Part shown: positions 46,080 to 55,623 of the stretch, in pieces
How the letters are laid out: each line of letters starts with the position of its first letter
Position numbering within the stretch: the first letter of the stretch is position 1
Made by a program: the position numbers and the translations under genes
The notes under the pieces: generated by a model
What the model saw: only the letters and a program-made list of their open reading frames with translations
What the model was told of the DNA's origin: nothing
The model's database searches: none
Origin: Paenibacillus xylanilyticus
GTDB lineage: Bacteria > Bacillota > Bacilli > Paenibacillales > Paenibacillaceae
Assembly (NCBI RefSeq): GCF_009664365.1
Contig: NZ_CP044310.1
Coordinates: forward strand, 3,297,001-3,361,000
DNA: 64,000 nucleotides
Reading direction: 5' to 3'

Positions 46080-47063
46080 TCACTGTACAGAACGTGCAAG
46101 TGCTGCAACAGAGCCGCGGAAATCGGGTCTGCCATCAGCCGTCCACATAAGCTCTGTTACAAATGTATGGCGATTCGGATCGTACAGCGGATCTCCTATA
46201 ATGTTCTTGTATGTTCTTGCGTGGAACACAAATAGCGTCTTTTCGCCCGTCTCTGACACCGTGAAGGAATTATGACCAGGACCATACATAGAGATGCTCT
46301 CATCTGTCGAGAAAACCGCTGTGTGTGACTTGCGCCATGAGGTTGCATCGAGCAAATCAGCATCCGCATCAGCTTCAAGCAGTCCCATGCAATAATTGAA
46401 ATCAGTAGCGCTAGCCGAGTAAGAAAGGAATACCCGATTACCGTTGCGAAGAAATGCCGCGCCTTCGTTCACTTTATAACCAATGATCTCCCAGTCATAT
46501 TCCGGCATCGAAATCATCGTTTGCGGTCCAGTCAGCGTCCACGGATTGCTCATTTTAGATATATACAGATTAGAGTTACCTGCGATATTCGGATCCTTTT
46601 GTGCCCATACGTAATAACGGCTGCCATTATGCTCAAAGATAGTGGCATCAAGGGAGAAGCTTTCCCACGCGGTACGAATCTGTCCTCTTTCCGTCCAACT
46701 GCCTTCGAGCGGATTGGCATTTTCATTCTCTAGCACATACATCCGATGGTCGAACAAGCCTTCATTCGTATCAGTCGTGTGTGCGGCAGCAAAATATACG
46801 TACCATTTGTCATCAATAAAATGCAGTTCAGGCGCCCAAATATTGGCACTAAGGATACCCGTCTCGCGCTTTCTCCAGATCACTACTGGAGTTGATGTAA
46901 CAAGCCCCTCAAGATTCTCAGCTCTACGGATTTCAATTCGATCATACTCCGGAACGGATGCTACGAAGTAATAATAACCGTCCGAATGTCGGTACATAAA
47001 AGGATCTGCTCTCTGCTCTATTAATGGTTGAATGTCGTGTAACGCTCGTTGCTGGATTTCCAT
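46080..47063 (-). CDS. GH43 family glycoside hydrolase (arabinofuranosidase/xylosidase type)
   Basis: 327 residues, no signal peptide, so cytoplasmic. Five-bladed beta-propeller GH43 residues are visible: catalytic base Asp in QRADPFMYRHSDGYYYF, transition-state Asp in SLDATIFEHNGSRYYVWAQ, and catalytic acid Glu in VNEGAAFLRNGNRVFLSYSAS, plus the metal-site His in YGPGHNSFT. It hydrolyses arabinose- or xylose-containing oligosaccharides. It is the last gene of a four-gene operon with two sugar permeases and a binding protein, so it likely processes imported oligosaccharides. Confidence 0.9.
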   Translation of the reverse strand: MEIQQRALHDIQPLIEQRADPFMYRHSDGYYYFVASVPEYDRIEIRRAENLEGLVTSTPVVIWRKRETGILSANIWAPELHFIDDKWYVYFAAAHTTDTNEGLFDHRMYVLENENANPLEGSWTERGQIRTAWESFSLDATIFEHNGSRYYVWAQKDPNIAGNSNLYISKMSNPWTLTGPQTMISMPEYDWEIIGYKVNEGAAFLRNGNRVFLSYSASATDFNYCMGLLEADADADLLDATSWRKSHTAVFSTDESISMYGPGHNSFTVSETGEKTLFVFHARTYKNIIGDPLYDPNRHTFVTELMWTADGRPDFRGSVAALARSVQ

Positions 47064-47091
47064 TTTATCACCTGTTTCATCTTAATTTTTA

Positions 47092-47940
47092 CTACCCTTT
47101 AACAGCACCTGCAGTCATACCGTCTATGAAATATTTCTGGAAAGCAATAAACAGGATGAAAATTGGAATGATGGAGAAAAAGGAGCCCACGATCAAGAGG
47201 TCATAGTTATTGCCATAAGGAGTTAACAGCGTTTTCAAGCCGATTGGAAGTGTGAATTTACTCTGATCTCCGAGCACCATGAATGGCCACAACAGATTAT
47301 TCCAGCTATTCATCCCATTCAAAATGGCCATTGCCGCAAAGGATGGCTTCATAATCGGCATAATTAGTCTGAAATAAATCGCATACTCATTTGCGCCATC
47401 GACCCGCCCAGATTGAATAATCTCTTTGGGTATGCTTCTTAGATATTGCCTAAAGAAAAATATTGTCGCGGCATTGGCTATACCCGGCAGAATGATTGCT
47501 GAATAGCTATTCACCATTTTCAAATCATTAATTAGGCTGTACAAAGGAACCAGCAGTATTTCGAAAGGCACCATCATAATGAGCAAAACACATATAAAGA
47601 GGAAGTTCTTACCTTTAAAATCATAGGCTGCAAAACCGTATCCAACAAATGCGCTTACAAAAAGTGTTAAAATCACTTGAACGATTGTTAAAGTCATACT
47701 GTTCCAAAACCAAACAAAATAATCATGTTCTCCAGTAAACAGATAGATGAAATTGTCAAAACTCATAATACTAAAATCCAAACTTAGGTTAAGACCATAT
47801 CTAATTAATGATTCACCTGGTTTGAAGGAAGATAGGGCCACTGCATAGAATGGGATCATAATTATAACGAATAGTAGAACGAAGAAACAAATAATAACTA
47901 TTCTGGAAATGAAATTATCCCTCGTCTGACTTTTGCCCAC
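47092..47940 (-). CDS. Carbohydrate ABC transporter permease (MalG/AraQ-like)
   Basis: 282 residues from GTG 47940, chosen because a perfect AAGGAGGAGG lies just upstream and overlaps the end of the preceding gene; the listed ATG at 47970 has none. Six membrane helices and the EAA loop (EYAIYFRLIMPIMKPSFAAMAI; family EAAxxDGAxxxxxFxxIxLPxxxP, here VDGANEYAIYF) identify a CUT1 inner-membrane permease. It overlaps functionally with the upstream MalF-type gene (1 nt gap), so they form the heterodimeric channel. Confidence 0.93.
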   Translation of the reverse strand: MGKSQTRDNFISRIVIICFFVLLFVIIMIPFYAVALSSFKPGESLIRYGLNLSLDFSIMSFDNFIYLFTGEHDYFVWFWNSMTLTIVQVILTLFVSAFVGYGFAAYDFKGKNFLFICVLLIMMVPFEILLVPLYSLINDLKMVNSYSAIILPGIANAATIFFFRQYLRSIPKEIIQSGRVDGANEYAIYFRLIMPIMKPSFAAMAILNGMNSWNNLLWPFMVLGDQSKFTLPIGLKTLLTPYGNNYDLLIVGSFFSIIPIFILFIAFQKYFIDGMTAGAVKG

Positions 47941-47941
47941 T

Positions 47942-48838
47942 TTAATCCTCCTCCTTTTTGAACATTCCACTAAATTTCAACTGCGTTAAATTAATAATCA
48001 TAGCAATGATTAACAGAATGATACCAACTGCAGCTGCGTAACCCAGCTTATTTTTCTCAATCCCCTGTCTATATAGATATCCGACAATGGTTAAGCCAAT
48101 ATTTTTAGGTGAATTGTTACCGTTAAACATCATCAGGCTCTCGGTAAACATAGCTAAACCTGCATAAACACTAATGGTCGTAACATATACCGTGGTCGGC
48201 TTCAATAATGGCATTGTGATCGTTCTAAACTTCTGCCAGGCAGATGCTCCATCAATTGAAGCGGCCTCATAATATTCATTGTCAATGCTTTTCAAACCGG
48301 ATAGATAGTAAAGCATATTAACACCTGTCCATCTCCAACATGCGAGGATTAACAGTGCTGCCATACTCCATTCTCCGTCTTTCAAGAATTTAATAGGCTC
48401 TACACCAAATAGACCCAGGAAACTGTTCATTAATGAACCTTCCATTTCACCGAATGTAAGGCGGAAAATGGTACCCGCAACTGCGACAGATGTCAATGCA
48501 GGGAGAAAGAACGACGATTTAAAAAACTCTCTTCCCATCATTAACTTACTGTTGATCATCACGGCGAATAACATGGGAAAGGGAATTAACAGCACTAAGG
48601 TTCCTAACATGTACACAACGCTATTTTTAATAGCCGTCAAAAACACTTTATCTGTAAGCAATTTCGAATAATTCGCTTCACCAATCCATTTAGGATCCTG
48701 TCCCAACATCTTATCTTGAAAGCTCATGACGAATGAATTTAGAAGCGGATAAAACCAGAAGATCAGAAATGTAAGTATAAATGGCAATACAAAAACATAA
48801 GGCGCGACTTTTTGAGAGTATACAAATTTCTTTATCAT
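47942..48838 (-). CDS. Carbohydrate ABC transporter permease (MalF/AraP-like)
   Basis: 298 residues, six membrane segments beginning PYVFVLPFILTFLIFWFYPLLNSFVMSF. The EAA loop YYEAASIDGASAWQKFRTITMPLLKPTTVY contacts the ATPase. It pairs with the next permease (stop TAA 47942-47944, next start at 47940). No ATP-binding gene is in the operon, so a shared MsmX-like ATPase is expected, as for AraNPQ in Bacillus subtilis. Confidence 0.93.
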   Translation of the reverse strand: MIKKFVYSQKVAPYVFVLPFILTFLIFWFYPLLNSFVMSFQDKMLGQDPKWIGEANYSKLLTDKVFLTAIKNSVVYMLGTLVLLIPFPMLFAVMINSKLMMGREFFKSSFFLPALTSVAVAGTIFRLTFGEMEGSLMNSFLGLFGVEPIKFLKDGEWSMAALLILACWRWTGVNMLYYLSGLKSIDNEYYEAASIDGASAWQKFRTITMPLLKPTTVYVTTISVYAGLAMFTESLMMFNGNNSPKNIGLTIVGYLYRQGIEKNKLGYAAAVGIILLIIAMIINLTQLKFSGMFKKEED

Positions 48839-48862
48839 ATTCTCAATCTCCCTTGACTAAGG

Positions 48863-48900
48863 TTAAACCTGCCGACCACTATACCTGCCGACAGGTTTAA
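48863..48900 (-). promoter_or_regulatory. Hairpin between binding-protein and permease genes
   Basis: 9-bp arms TTAAACCTG (48863-48871) and CAGGTTTAA (48892-48900), loop 20 nt, in the 84-nt gap between the binding-protein gene and the first permease. Such intercistronic hairpins often stabilise the upstream mRNA and keep the binding protein in excess (inference). Confidence 0.55.
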
Positions 48901-48922
48901 TCAAATCATTTGCTTATACTAT

Positions 48923-50260
48923 TTATTTCAATTCTTGTTCAATTGCTTCTTGTGCTTCATCCAGCGCTTCCTTCACGTCTTGGCCATCTTCAAAGATCGC
49001 ATTCAAAGTAACCGTATTGAAGACATTGCCGATCGTCGGTGATGCTTTAACGGATTTGATCGCTTGAATTTCGTCTTTGATTTCATTCAAAGTATCAAAT
49101 GCGTTTGTTTTAAAGTATTGGACGTATTCATTATCAGGGTTTTTCGTTACTGCATCATCTTTCCATACTTCCATGTTGATTGGATCGAATCCAAGCGTAT
49201 TCCAGATTTCAGTAGTAGCTTCTTTCGAAAGCTTAGCAAAGGCTACAAATTCTTTTGCCAGCTGAACGTCTTTACCATTCTTAGTTACAACTGTGCCAGT
49301 ACCACCTAAGCCAACAGAACGAGGATTCCCTTCTTCAAATACAGGCAAAGGAGCAATGGCATATTTACCTTTAAGGTCCTTCATTTCGTTTACAAAGCGG
49401 GACATGTACCACTCAGGCATCAATGCGCTTGCGTAGTTGCCTTTGTTGTATTCGCCTTTGGCTTCTTCTGTGTCGGGTTGTCCTCCAGGGATCGTATGAA
49501 TAACATTGTTCTTCTGCAGATCGACTAGCATTTCATACGCTTTAATCATTTCAGGCGAGTTCACTTTTGGATTACCATTTTCGTCTGTAAAATCAGCGTT
49601 TTGCTGAGCTAGCAGCAGCGATGCTTGCCACGTAGCTGATGTATCGGCAGTACCTAAGTACTTGCCAGTCTTTTCATAAACCTTGATACCTGCTTGTTTG
49701 TAATCTTCCCACGTTTTGATTGTCTTGTAGTCAACACCTGCTTGCTCGAGAATTTCAGTGTTGTAAAAAGCAAGCGTAGCACCTACGTGATAATCGAAGC
49801 CATAAACCTGATCGGCTTTGGAGTATATCTCGACACGTGAAGGAACAACAACGTCATTGTAGGGTGTAAATACATCATTCAAAGATTCCAGTGGAACGTT
49901 ATCACCTTCCAAGAATTTAGGGAATTGACCAAGCTCGATATCCGCGATATCAGGAGCACCTTTTCCGCTTGTAACTGCCAATAAGAGTTTATTGTGCATA
50001 TCATCGTAAGGCATAACTGTTACATTCAACTTAATCTGTTTGTCTGGGTTCTGTTGGTTCCATAACCCCAGCATTTTATCCAAATGCTTGCCGTGCAAAT
50101 CTACAAATGTCCAAAATGATAATTCTGTTGCATTCTCACCGGCATTAGTGCCTAATTGCTGTGTTTCCGTTTTTGAATCAGAAGGATTACCACATGCTGT
50201 AAAAACAAGTGACATAATAAGGAGTGTAACGATGGAGATTAAAGCACTGCGTTTTTTCAT
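48923..50260 (-). CDS. Sugar ABC transporter lipoprotein (AraN-like solute-binding protein)
   Basis: 445 residues. Lipoprotein signal with lipobox LVFTAC (Cys 23), then a cluster-B/CUT1 binding protein pattern: TELSFWTFVDLHGKHLDKMLGLWNQQNPDKQIKLNVTVMPYDDMHNKLLLAVTSGKGAPDIADIELGQF, ATAxW-type hinge, YAIAPLPVFEEGNPRSVGLGGTGTVVTKNGK. It delivers oligosaccharides to the two permeases downstream. By gene content (binding protein, two permeases, GH43, GntR/LacI-type regulator) it resembles araN-araP-araQ-abf of Bacillus. Confidence 0.93.
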   Translation of the reverse strand: MKKRSALISIVTLLIMSLVFTACGNPSDSKTETQQLGTNAGENATELSFWTFVDLHGKHLDKMLGLWNQQNPDKQIKLNVTVMPYDDMHNKLLLAVTSGKGAPDIADIELGQFPKFLEGDNVPLESLNDVFTPYNDVVVPSRVEIYSKADQVYGFDYHVGATLAFYNTEILEQAGVDYKTIKTWEDYKQAGIKVYEKTGKYLGTADTSATWQASLLLAQQNADFTDENGNPKVNSPEMIKAYEMLVDLQKNNVIHTIPGGQPDTEEAKGEYNKGNYASALMPEWYMSRFVNEMKDLKGKYAIAPLPVFEEGNPRSVGLGGTGTVVTKNGKDVQLAKEFVAFAKLSKEATTEIWNTLGFDPINMEVWKDDAVTKNPDNEYVQYFKTNAFDTLNEIKDEIQAIKSVKASPTIGNVFNTVTLNAIFEDGQDVKEALDEAQEAIEQELK

Positions 50261-50325
50261 TTGTTCGTCATCCTCTCTTTTTTGTTATGCATTTGAAAAG
50301 TCGGCTGACTAGTTAGTTCTGTTAA

Positions 50326-50339
50326 TTTAAGCGGTTTCA
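50326..50339. promoter_or_regulatory. Possible CcpA cre site upstream of the binding-protein gene
   Basis: TTTAAGCGGTTTCA differs at one position (second base) from the cre consensus TGWAANCGNTNWCA and lies 66 nt before the lipoprotein gene start. Confidence 0.4.
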
Positions 50340-50422
50340 ATTCACCTTGGCACCACCATCCTTAACATATTTCTAACCGTTCAAAGAAAAGACCCCTTCG
50401 CAGCAATTTCTCAGATTTCATA

Positions 50423-50452
50423 TTGTAAGCGCTTTACATGCCGTATTATAAT
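50423..50452 (+). promoter_or_regulatory. Predicted promoter of the GntR-type regulator with cre-like overlap
   Basis: -35 TTGTAA (50423-50428), 18 nt, -10 TATAAT (50447-50452), placed about 70 nt before the regulator start. The -35 lies in the dyad TTGTAAGCGCTTTACA (50423-50438), which is cre-like with one extra base, so carbon-catabolite control is plausible. Confidence 0.5.
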
Positions 50453-50521
50453 ATAGATAAAATATGCTTTATATAACCAATTGATTATAAAATCATAAAG
50501 TTTATGGGGAGATGCAACTTT

Positions 50522-51586
50522 TTGAAAAAGCTGGCGCTCTACAAACAAATTCGAGAAGATATTATTCAAAAAATTAAATCAGGGCGGCTTCGGCCAACGG
50601 ACCGCATTCCTTCTGAGCAAGAACTAATGGACGAATTCAGAGTAAGTAAAATAACCGTCAAGAACGCGCTAACCTTACTAGCTGACGAAGGATTTATTAT
50701 ACGCGTACAAGGCAAAGGCTCATTCGTCTCTTCTAGTCTTGCTGTTTCTAGCATCAATTCTCCACCTTCCTCACCCAGCGCGCCCTCCATGCCGCTCATC
50801 GGCTTCATCATTCCGACGATGAGAACCCGTGTCATTCAGAAGCTCGTTGACTACACGGAACACTTCCTGCAAGAAGCCGGCCTCAGCATGGTACTAAGCA
50901 TCACGCGCGAGTCCTCCTCTATCGAGTCAAACGTCATTCATACACTAACGGAGCTCGGTGTGAAGGGGCTGATCGTTTTTCCAACCGAAGATGAGAAGTA
51001 CAACGAATCATTACTCCGTCTGTCGCTCGATAAATTCCCGTGCGTGTTCATCGACCGATATCTGCGCAACATTGAGACCTACACCATTACATCCGACAAT
51101 TACGGCGGTGCATACAAGGCGGTCTCCCATTTGCTATCCAAGAGACATCAGCAGATTGCGCTCATCTCACCTGAAAATGCCAATACAGCCATAGAGGATC
51201 GCACGCTCGGCTTCGAGCAGGCGTACACAAATCAAGGCATCTCGATTGACAAGAGCTTGTGGTGTCACATCCCTCTCGACATTCTACGCAGCGAGCAAGC
51301 ATTAGACTATGTAATTGACTTCATGCAGGACCACAGTGGAATTTCGGCAGTCTTCTCCTTGACTGAAGAAACAGCACGCCTTACATCGGCGGCTATCAGT
51401 CATCTAAACGTTCGCTCAACTATCGAACTACTATCATTTGATAATCCACATCTTTCAGGCGTAGCTTATGTACAGCAGGATGAACAGGAAATGGCACGAA
51501 TAGCCGTAAAGCTGTTACGTGAACAAATGGAATATATTTATTCTCCTAAGAACGCCGTCATCCCTGTTCAACTCATCTTCCCTTGA
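50522..51586 (+). CDS. GntR-HTH/LacI-type sensor regulator (AraR-like)
   Basis: 354 residues from TTG 50522 (GGGGAG 10 nt upstream); ATG 50504 in the same frame overlaps that site and would give 360. N-terminal GntR winged helix: ALYKQIREDIIQKIKSGRLRPTDRIPSEQELMDEFRVSKITVKNALTLLADEGFIIRVQGKGSFV. After a Ser/Pro linker comes a periplasmic-binding-like sugar domain (PLIGFIIPTMRTRVIQ..., GVKGLIVFPTEDEKYN, CVFIDRYLRNIETYTITSDNYGGAYKAVSHLL). This chimera is the AraR architecture. Divergent from the sugar-uptake operon, so likely its sugar-responsive repressor. Confidence 0.9.
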   Translation: MKKLALYKQIREDIIQKIKSGRLRPTDRIPSEQELMDEFRVSKITVKNALTLLADEGFIIRVQGKGSFVSSSLAVSSINSPPSSPSAPSMPLIGFIIPTMRTRVIQKLVDYTEHFLQEAGLSMVLSITRESSSIESNVIHTLTELGVKGLIVFPTEDEKYNESLLRLSLDKFPCVFIDRYLRNIETYTITSDNYGGAYKAVSHLLSKRHQQIALISPENANTAIEDRTLGFEQAYTNQGISIDKSLWCHIPLDILRSEQALDYVIDFMQDHSGISAVFSLTEETARLTSAAISHLNVRSTIELLSFDNPHLSGVAYVQQDEQEMARIAVKLLREQMEYIYSPKNAVIPVQLIFP

Positions 51587-52192
51587 CATACACCCATTAA
51601 ATGCTCCTGTTGAGCCGTCGATATGTATAATGCTTTAATAATAATGTTGATCGGTCCCTTACTAAACAATTTTCATAAGCTCTTGTCTGCACAAATAGCG
51701 CAATTCTGACCACCCGTTTTTCCAATGGCTTGTCCACCGTAAGATTTTGATTTCAAAAAGGATCGGAAGAGATCTATATCAACTGCCGTATTATGCGTGA
51801 AATACTATTGAATACGAATTCCTGCTAAGTCACCTTAATCAGCTGCATTGTATTTATTCTAAGGGTATACCCGTGTGCTAAATAAAGAGCAGCTGCCCGC
51901 CGGCTAACTGCTCTACTTTGTTGTAGATTAATGAACTTATATTAGAGTTTGCTTCTCCAATCTCTTAATACAGGAGACCTAAGTTTAGTAATTTCCGTTT
52001 TTTTATTCGCTAACGGATAAAGGAGGGCATCCCCCCTACTTCGGGAATTGCCGGACCGTCAACAGTAAATCAGACAACTTTTTAAGGGTCGCAGCTTTGT
52101 ACTGGTTCCCGGGCTTTAATGTCGTTACATTTTTCCATCGTGATATTATTTTGATAACTACCTAATCCGAAAGGACATCACGATAAACGCAA
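51587..52192. other. Intergenic stretch without recognised gene
   Basis: No intact ORF with a start signal. A weak stem AGAGCAG / CTGCTCT (51887-51914) could terminate the regulator transcript far downstream. Nothing else could be supported. Confidence 0.3.
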
Positions 52193-52231
52193 CAAAAGAG
52201 GTCCTTGCCTTTTCGGCATAGACCTCTTTGT
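52193..52231 (-). terminator. Terminator after the CotH-type gene
   Basis: Stem AGAGGTCcttGCC / GGCatAGACCTCT with a TTTTC loop; on the minus strand followed by TTTTGTT, about 75 nt after the CotH-family stop. Confidence 0.8.
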
Positions 52232-52303
52232 CATTTCATATACAACATACTTCGCCCCATTTAGCAACATAGTGCACCTTGGTCGCGGGAATATGTTGTT
52301 AAA

Positions 52304-54052
52304 TTATTTAGATTCCGTACTAGTGCTGTTGTTACTGTTGTTACTGTTGTTGCTGGTACTCGTGCTTGTGCTGGAGTCAGTGGACTGTTCGGTTTGATCT
52401 TTTCGCTGACCTCCACCAAATCCTCGTCCTCCGCCTCCCATGCCTTTACCACCCATGCTATCGCCCAATTTGGACAGGTCGATGGATGAAGCATCAACTA
52501 GGGAATCTGGACTAGCCTGCTGTTCATCCGTCGTGGCAGGGATATCTCCGTCCAGCTGTCCTTGTATACTTTCTGCACGCAGTTTACCCAGTTTGGACAA
52601 CTCGGCTACAGCCTCCTCGTACTCATCATACGTTACGAATGCCGTAGGATCTGCCTTCACCGATTCTGCGATCAAGTCGTTCAGGCTTTGCACCTTCTCC
52701 TCAAATTTTCCATCCGCAAAGTAACCATCCACAATCTCTTGCAGGTATTCATGATACTTCTCTTTGTACTCTGACACCTCAAGCAATTTGCTCAAGATAG
52801 GCCGTTCCTCCATGGTGACACCGGATACCGGCGTGTCGATCGCCAGATTCACGACATCGGATGCGCTACCCGACATAAAGCCACCGAATGCTAAGTTGTA
52901 GTCCCATGGTAACATACTAATTTTTCCGTCATTTTCATACAAATAATAGTTATGTCCCATGTTGGACGTATAGCTGTCCAGATTCACTACGACTGTATGC
53001 GCCGCAAAATATTTCAGCACGGCATCCACATCCACATATTTCTCCAATTCGGTGCCTGTGCTCAAGTTTTTGAGAGCTTCGATTACACGTTGTTCATCTT
53101 CCTCCGTTGTCTTCGTTTTGGCATTGTCGAAGATTGCGGAATAACTGGAGATTTCATCATCCGTATATTCTAGTGAAACGCCGCTGCCTCCGCCGTTCAT
53201 GCCGCCAAAGCCACCGTTTCCACCCATGCCTCCCTGCGGCCAACCATTCTCACCATATTCACCTTGCATCCTATACATATCCGGGAACCCAGTGCCATAT
53301 GGAGGTTCCATGCCTTCCATCGGAGCTCGGGCAGTCTGTTGATCTCCGTCGGCAGTTGTATCTCCTTGAGTTGGAGGATTGCCTGCCGGCATCCCCATAC
53401 CATTGTCATCATTGTTCGGCTTGTATATTTCACCTTCATCATTTTTGGCACGGGTTTTAAATGAGCCATCGATATCTTCAACAGCCAGATAAAGTCCCCA
53501 GGTGTCCCCATTAACGCTAATGTTTGCAAAAGAGAACAAAGGGGCATCCACACCAATATAGCTCATGATGTCGTAACTTAGGTATTCCTTCATATAACTA
53601 CTGTCCTGGATCATGTTATTAACGACGAGTTTATCAAGCCCCTCCCACGTTTGATCTTTGACATATTCATCAAATTTAATTTTGAAGCTATAACGGTCTG
53701 TCGTATCGTCTTGCGCCACTTGACTTAGGCTGGAGTTACCTTTTGGACGAATGCCGACGTTTTTGATCGTTGTTCCATTAATCGTGATATCAGCGGAAAT
53801 GTACGTTTCATCCATTGGGTTATCAAGCATTTCTTGCCATGCATCTTCTTCTGCGTCAATGGAGATGGACATGATCTGTGTTTTATCAAACTGATCTGCA
53901 TATGCTGTTGTTTGCGCCGTTCCGTCAGATGTGCTTTGATTCTCTGTACTCGTTTCGTTCGCAGTTCCTTGGCTGTCCGAACTGCAAGCTGTTAATACTG
54001 AAGAACATAATATCGCCACCCAGGCCAGCTTGGTCCATTTGTTTAGTTTCAT
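52304..54052 (-). CDS. CotH-family protein kinase, lipoprotein
   Basis: 582 residues. Lipoprotein signal with Cys 23 (SSVLTAC). CotH kinase-like core: DRYSFKIKFDEYVKDQTWEGLDKLVVNNMIQDSSYMKEYLSYDIMSYIGV, GLYLAVEDIDGSFKTR, and the catalytic/metal region VVNLDSYTSNMGHNYYLYENDGKISMLPWDYNLAFGGF. A Gly/Met/Pro-rich insert (about residues 225-300) separates two parts of the core, and the C-terminal tail is Ser/Thr/Asn-rich after a GGKGMGGGGRGFGGG stretch. CotH of Bacillus phosphorylates spore-coat proteins; as a secreted lipoprotein this one may act on extracellular or coat proteins. AAGAGGTGG precedes the start. Confidence 0.88.
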   Translation of the reverse strand: MKLNKWTKLAWVAILCSSVLTACSSDSQGTANETSTENQSTSDGTAQTTAYADQFDKTQIMSISIDAEEDAWQEMLDNPMDETYISADITINGTTIKNVGIRPKGNSSLSQVAQDDTTDRYSFKIKFDEYVKDQTWEGLDKLVVNNMIQDSSYMKEYLSYDIMSYIGVDAPLFSFANISVNGDTWGLYLAVEDIDGSFKTRAKNDEGEIYKPNNDDNGMGMPAGNPPTQGDTTADGDQQTARAPMEGMEPPYGTGFPDMYRMQGEYGENGWPQGGMGGNGGFGGMNGGGSGVSLEYTDDEISSYSAIFDNAKTKTTEEDEQRVIEALKNLSTGTELEKYVDVDAVLKYFAAHTVVVNLDSYTSNMGHNYYLYENDGKISMLPWDYNLAFGGFMSGSASDVVNLAIDTPVSGVTMEERPILSKLLEVSEYKEKYHEYLQEIVDGYFADGKFEEKVQSLNDLIAESVKADPTAFVTYDEYEEAVAELSKLGKLRAESIQGQLDGDIPATTDEQQASPDSLVDASSIDLSKLGDSMGGKGMGGGGRGFGGGQRKDQTEQSTDSSTSTSTSNNSNNSNNSTSTESK

Positions 54053-54578
54053 TTTTCATCCACCTCTTTGAGTGCTAATCTCTGATATGAAATCATTTTA
54101 AAAACCTTTACTTAAATGAATCTGAAATGTATGATAGTTAAATTTTAAAAAAAACCCAAAAAGCCGCACACTGGCGACTTCTTGGATTGATATTTACGTT
54201 CCGAATACAGCTCTGATTAGCAAGTCGTTTCAACCAATTACACTAAAAATGAAATTCCTGACTGGGTTTATTTTTACTGTACAAGACTTCTACAGTCCTT
54301 ATAAAGGATCCCTTATTATTTATATAAATAATAACTTATAGTTATGGAACCACGCCGGCAGCGAACTATCCACTATCCTTCTGTTAGTTGAACAAAAGCA
54401 GCCGACATTCATGACGACAAATCCTAAATCGTAATTGTGGCGTTAAGTTATTTGAACCGCTTAAATAATGCCGTACGTTTTAAAATCAATTTGCTGTATT
54501 TGCACTACTTTCTTAGTTAATTATTCAAAGATAAGTGCCATTTCTTCTTGGAATAGAGGTTTACCACAAGGTTCATAT
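54053..54578. other. Intergenic stretch with repeat-family hairpin
   Basis: No gene. AAAAAGCCGCACACTGGCGACTT (54159-54181 region) is a variant of the GCCGCTAAAATAGCGAC hairpin of the interspersed repeats, and GTTAGTTGAACAAAAGCAGCC (54387-54407) resembles 44424-44444. Confidence 0.45.
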
Positions 54579-55508
54579 TTAGATCGTAAGCACAGCTTTG
54601 CCTGAAAAACCGCGATTGATTAATTGACGTGCTACGGAATCAATCTGCTCCCAGGATTCTTGGACCGCGATACCCGTCTGCAATTTCCCTGCTTCAACCA
54701 ACCGAGTGAGCATGGCAAGATCTTGCGAAGGGGCATGGCGGTTCATTTCTTCACCGAGAAAAAAGCTATACAGCGTCCTTCCGCCTAAACCGAGCATGTG
54801 CAAAGAAGAAGTATCTGAAGAAGAATGACCCAGGGATACGCAGACGCCTTGTGGGATCAACTGTGGGAAAAGAGCCGCGAGTGTATCTCCGCCAACGGAA
54901 TCGATGATAAAATCATACGGGCCATTCGTAGAGATGGCTTTCGTCACGTCTTCCCCAACAAGGACTTCATCTGCGCCAAATGCCTTAGCTTGCTCAGCCT
55001 TGGACTCGGAACGTGCAACGCCGATTGTATAAGCTCCGGATAAGGCACCCAATTGATGAGCGAATGCACCGACTCCTCCGGTTGAACCAGTGATTAACAC
55101 TCGCTTGCCTAGCAAGAGTCCGCCTTTACGCAAAGCGTATAGAGCCGAGAGCCCAGCAACTGGTAAGACAGCAGCTTGTTCGAAGGTGATCTCGTCTGGA
55201 ATTTCAGCGAGAGTCAGGGCAGGTACCGCGATTTGCTCCGCCCAAGCTCCCGTTAGCAATAAACCGACTACACGGCTTCCTTTCTTCGGACCGTCCCCGT
55301 TTAAGGCCTCCTGACGTACAACACCGGAGAAATCCCAGCCGGGCCTGCTCGTTTCCTGGCGCTGGATTGCATCGACGACTTCGCCGCGATTTAGCGAGAA
55401 AGCTTTAACTTCCACGATGGTCTCCCAAGGTTGTGCTTGCGGTGTTTCGACTTCCTGAATAGTGAATGGATTTTTGTTGTGCGGGTTGACAAAAATCGCA
55501 CGTATCAT
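54579..55508 (-). CDS. Zinc-independent quinone oxidoreductase (MDR family)
   Basis: 309 residues from ATG 55508, chosen for GGGGGA 6 nt upstream; the frame is open 38 codons further with no site and would run into the divergent XRE promoter. MDR pattern: NPFTIQEVETPQAQPWETIVEVKAFSLNRGEV, GSRVVGLLLTGAWAEQIAVPALTLAEIPDEITFEQAAVLPVAGLSALYALRKGG, and the NADPH motif GSTGGVGAFAHQL. Zinc ligands are absent, as in NADPH:quinone reductases. Likely reduces quinones or other electrophiles. Divergent from an XRE regulator that likely controls it. Confidence 0.88.
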   Translation of the reverse strand: MIRAIFVNPHNKNPFTIQEVETPQAQPWETIVEVKAFSLNRGEVVDAIQRQETSRPGWDFSGVVRQEALNGDGPKKGSRVVGLLLTGAWAEQIAVPALTLAEIPDEITFEQAAVLPVAGLSALYALRKGGLLLGKRVLITGSTGGVGAFAHQLGALSGAYTIGVARSESKAEQAKAFGADEVLVGEDVTKAISTNGPYDFIIDSVGGDTLAALFPQLIPQGVCVSLGHSSSDTSSLHMLGLGGRTLYSFFLGEEMNRHAPSQDLAMLTRLVEAGKLQTGIAVQESWEQIDSVARQLINRGFSGKAVLTI

Positions 55509-55623
55509 AATAAATCCCCCTTTTTTCAACGCATGATGAATTGGTATACTTTGTAGTATATCCACAGCAATTTCATTTCCCAAGTGCAGAACTACACCTG
55601 TTTTTTGAAAGGGGGAGAACACC

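Noticed and set aside
47941..47970. ATG 47970 as start of the MalG-like permease
   Set aside because: It overlaps the upstream gene with no site; GTG 47940 follows a perfect AAGGAGGAGG.
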